Shown here: positions 5,337 through 5,498 of the stretch, one piece after another
Layout of the letters: every line of letters begins with the position of its first letter
Position numbering within the stretch: the stretch's first letter is position 1
Assembly (NCBI GenBank): GCA_904420235.1
Contig: CAJFUS010000046.1
Location: 1-5,498, forward strand
DNA length: 5,498 bases
Reading direction: 5' to 3'
Origin: Candidatus Neoanaerotignum tabaqchaliae
Lineage (GTDB): Bacteria; Bacillota; Clostridia; Lachnospirales; Anaerotignaceae
Position numbers and translations under genes: made by a program
The notes under the pieces: model-generated
The model's input: only the letters and a program-made list of their open reading frames with translations
Databases searched by the model: none
What the model was told of the DNA's origin: nothing

Positions 5337-5498
5337 TATTTTTTAACCCCCATTACGCTGTATATATATTCCATGTCAACGCTTTTTCTTATAACATCAG
5401 CAAGATAGTTATACTGGGTTTCTTTATACTCTTTCCAAGACATAACGCTCTTTCCGCCTTCAATTCCGGCTCTTTTAAACAAAAAATCCTTAACGCCC
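5336..5498 (-). CDS. cobQ: Cobyric acid synthase CobQ/CbiP, C-terminal end (partial)
   Basis: Only the last 53 codons and the TAA stop lie in the window; the gene continues beyond the right edge. The piece reads through SWKEYKETQYNYLADVIRKS (residues 20-39 of the fragment) and ends VDMEYIYSVMG plus VKK. This matches the usual tail of CobQ (…YKE.QYD.LAD..R..LDM..IY.IMG), which closes the glutamine amidotransferase domain. CobQ amidates the b, d, e and g carboxylates of adenosylcobyrinic acid a,c-diamide, using glutamine and ATP, to give adenosylcobyric acid. The assignment rests on this short tail and on the next two genes both being cobalamin genes. The stop codon overlaps the cobO ATG by one base. 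The catalytic parts are not in view. Confidence 0.85.
   Translation of the reverse strand, partial: GVKDFLFKRAGIEGGKSVMSWKEYKETQYNYLADVIRKSVDMEYIYSVMGVKK

Overview
The window looks like part of a low-to-moderate G+C (about 40% by eye) Clostridia-type Firmicutes chromosome. The evidence is the ireB–ruvX–DUF1292 block that is characteristic of Firmicutes, strong Shine-Dalgarno sites, TTG starts, and a cobalamin cluster with the CbiC-type methylmutase. The species cannot be named from the sequence. Every supported gene is on the minus strand, so the biological reading order runs from the right edge to the left edge.

Right part (5498 to 4174): the end of a corrinoid biosynthesis operon. It holds the C-terminal 53 codons of cobyric acid synthase (cobQ/cbiP), then the corrinoid adenosyltransferase cobO, then cbiC, the (cobalt-)precorrin-8 methylmutase. 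The three genes are packed with overlapping stop and start codons (TAATG, then TTGA), so they are probably translationally coupled. A hairpin with T tracts on both sides (4107-4144) closes the operon.

Middle part (4090 to 1390): a promoter with an extended -10 (4058-4086) leads into three genes spaced 10 bp apart. These are an unrecognised 181-residue protein with a hydrophobic C-terminal tail, a Cof-type HAD phosphatase, and mtaB, the radical-SAM enzyme that makes ms2t6A37 in tRNA. Each ribosome binding site of the downstream genes overlaps the preceding stop codon, so these three form one operon.

Left part (1342 to 186): a second promoter (TTGCAT-N17-TATCAT) drives ireB, ruvX (TTG start) and a very acidic DUF1292 gene. 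The block is closed by a long-stem terminator with two G·U pairs at 186-240. ireB is a substrate of the PASTA-kinase cell-wall stress pathway in enterococci, ruvX is an RNase H-fold nuclease acting in 16S rRNA maturation and/or Holliday junction processing, and DUF1292 has no known function.

Left edge (1 to about 185): no gene. Bases 24-115 form a compact nest of inverted repeats that can fold as a three-way junction. This is the most unexplained element in the window and may be a dispersed repeat or a structured RNA cut by the window edge. I did not find a clear new multi-gene system; apart from this element and the unrecognised 181-residue protein, the content is ordinary housekeeping and biosynthetic DNA.
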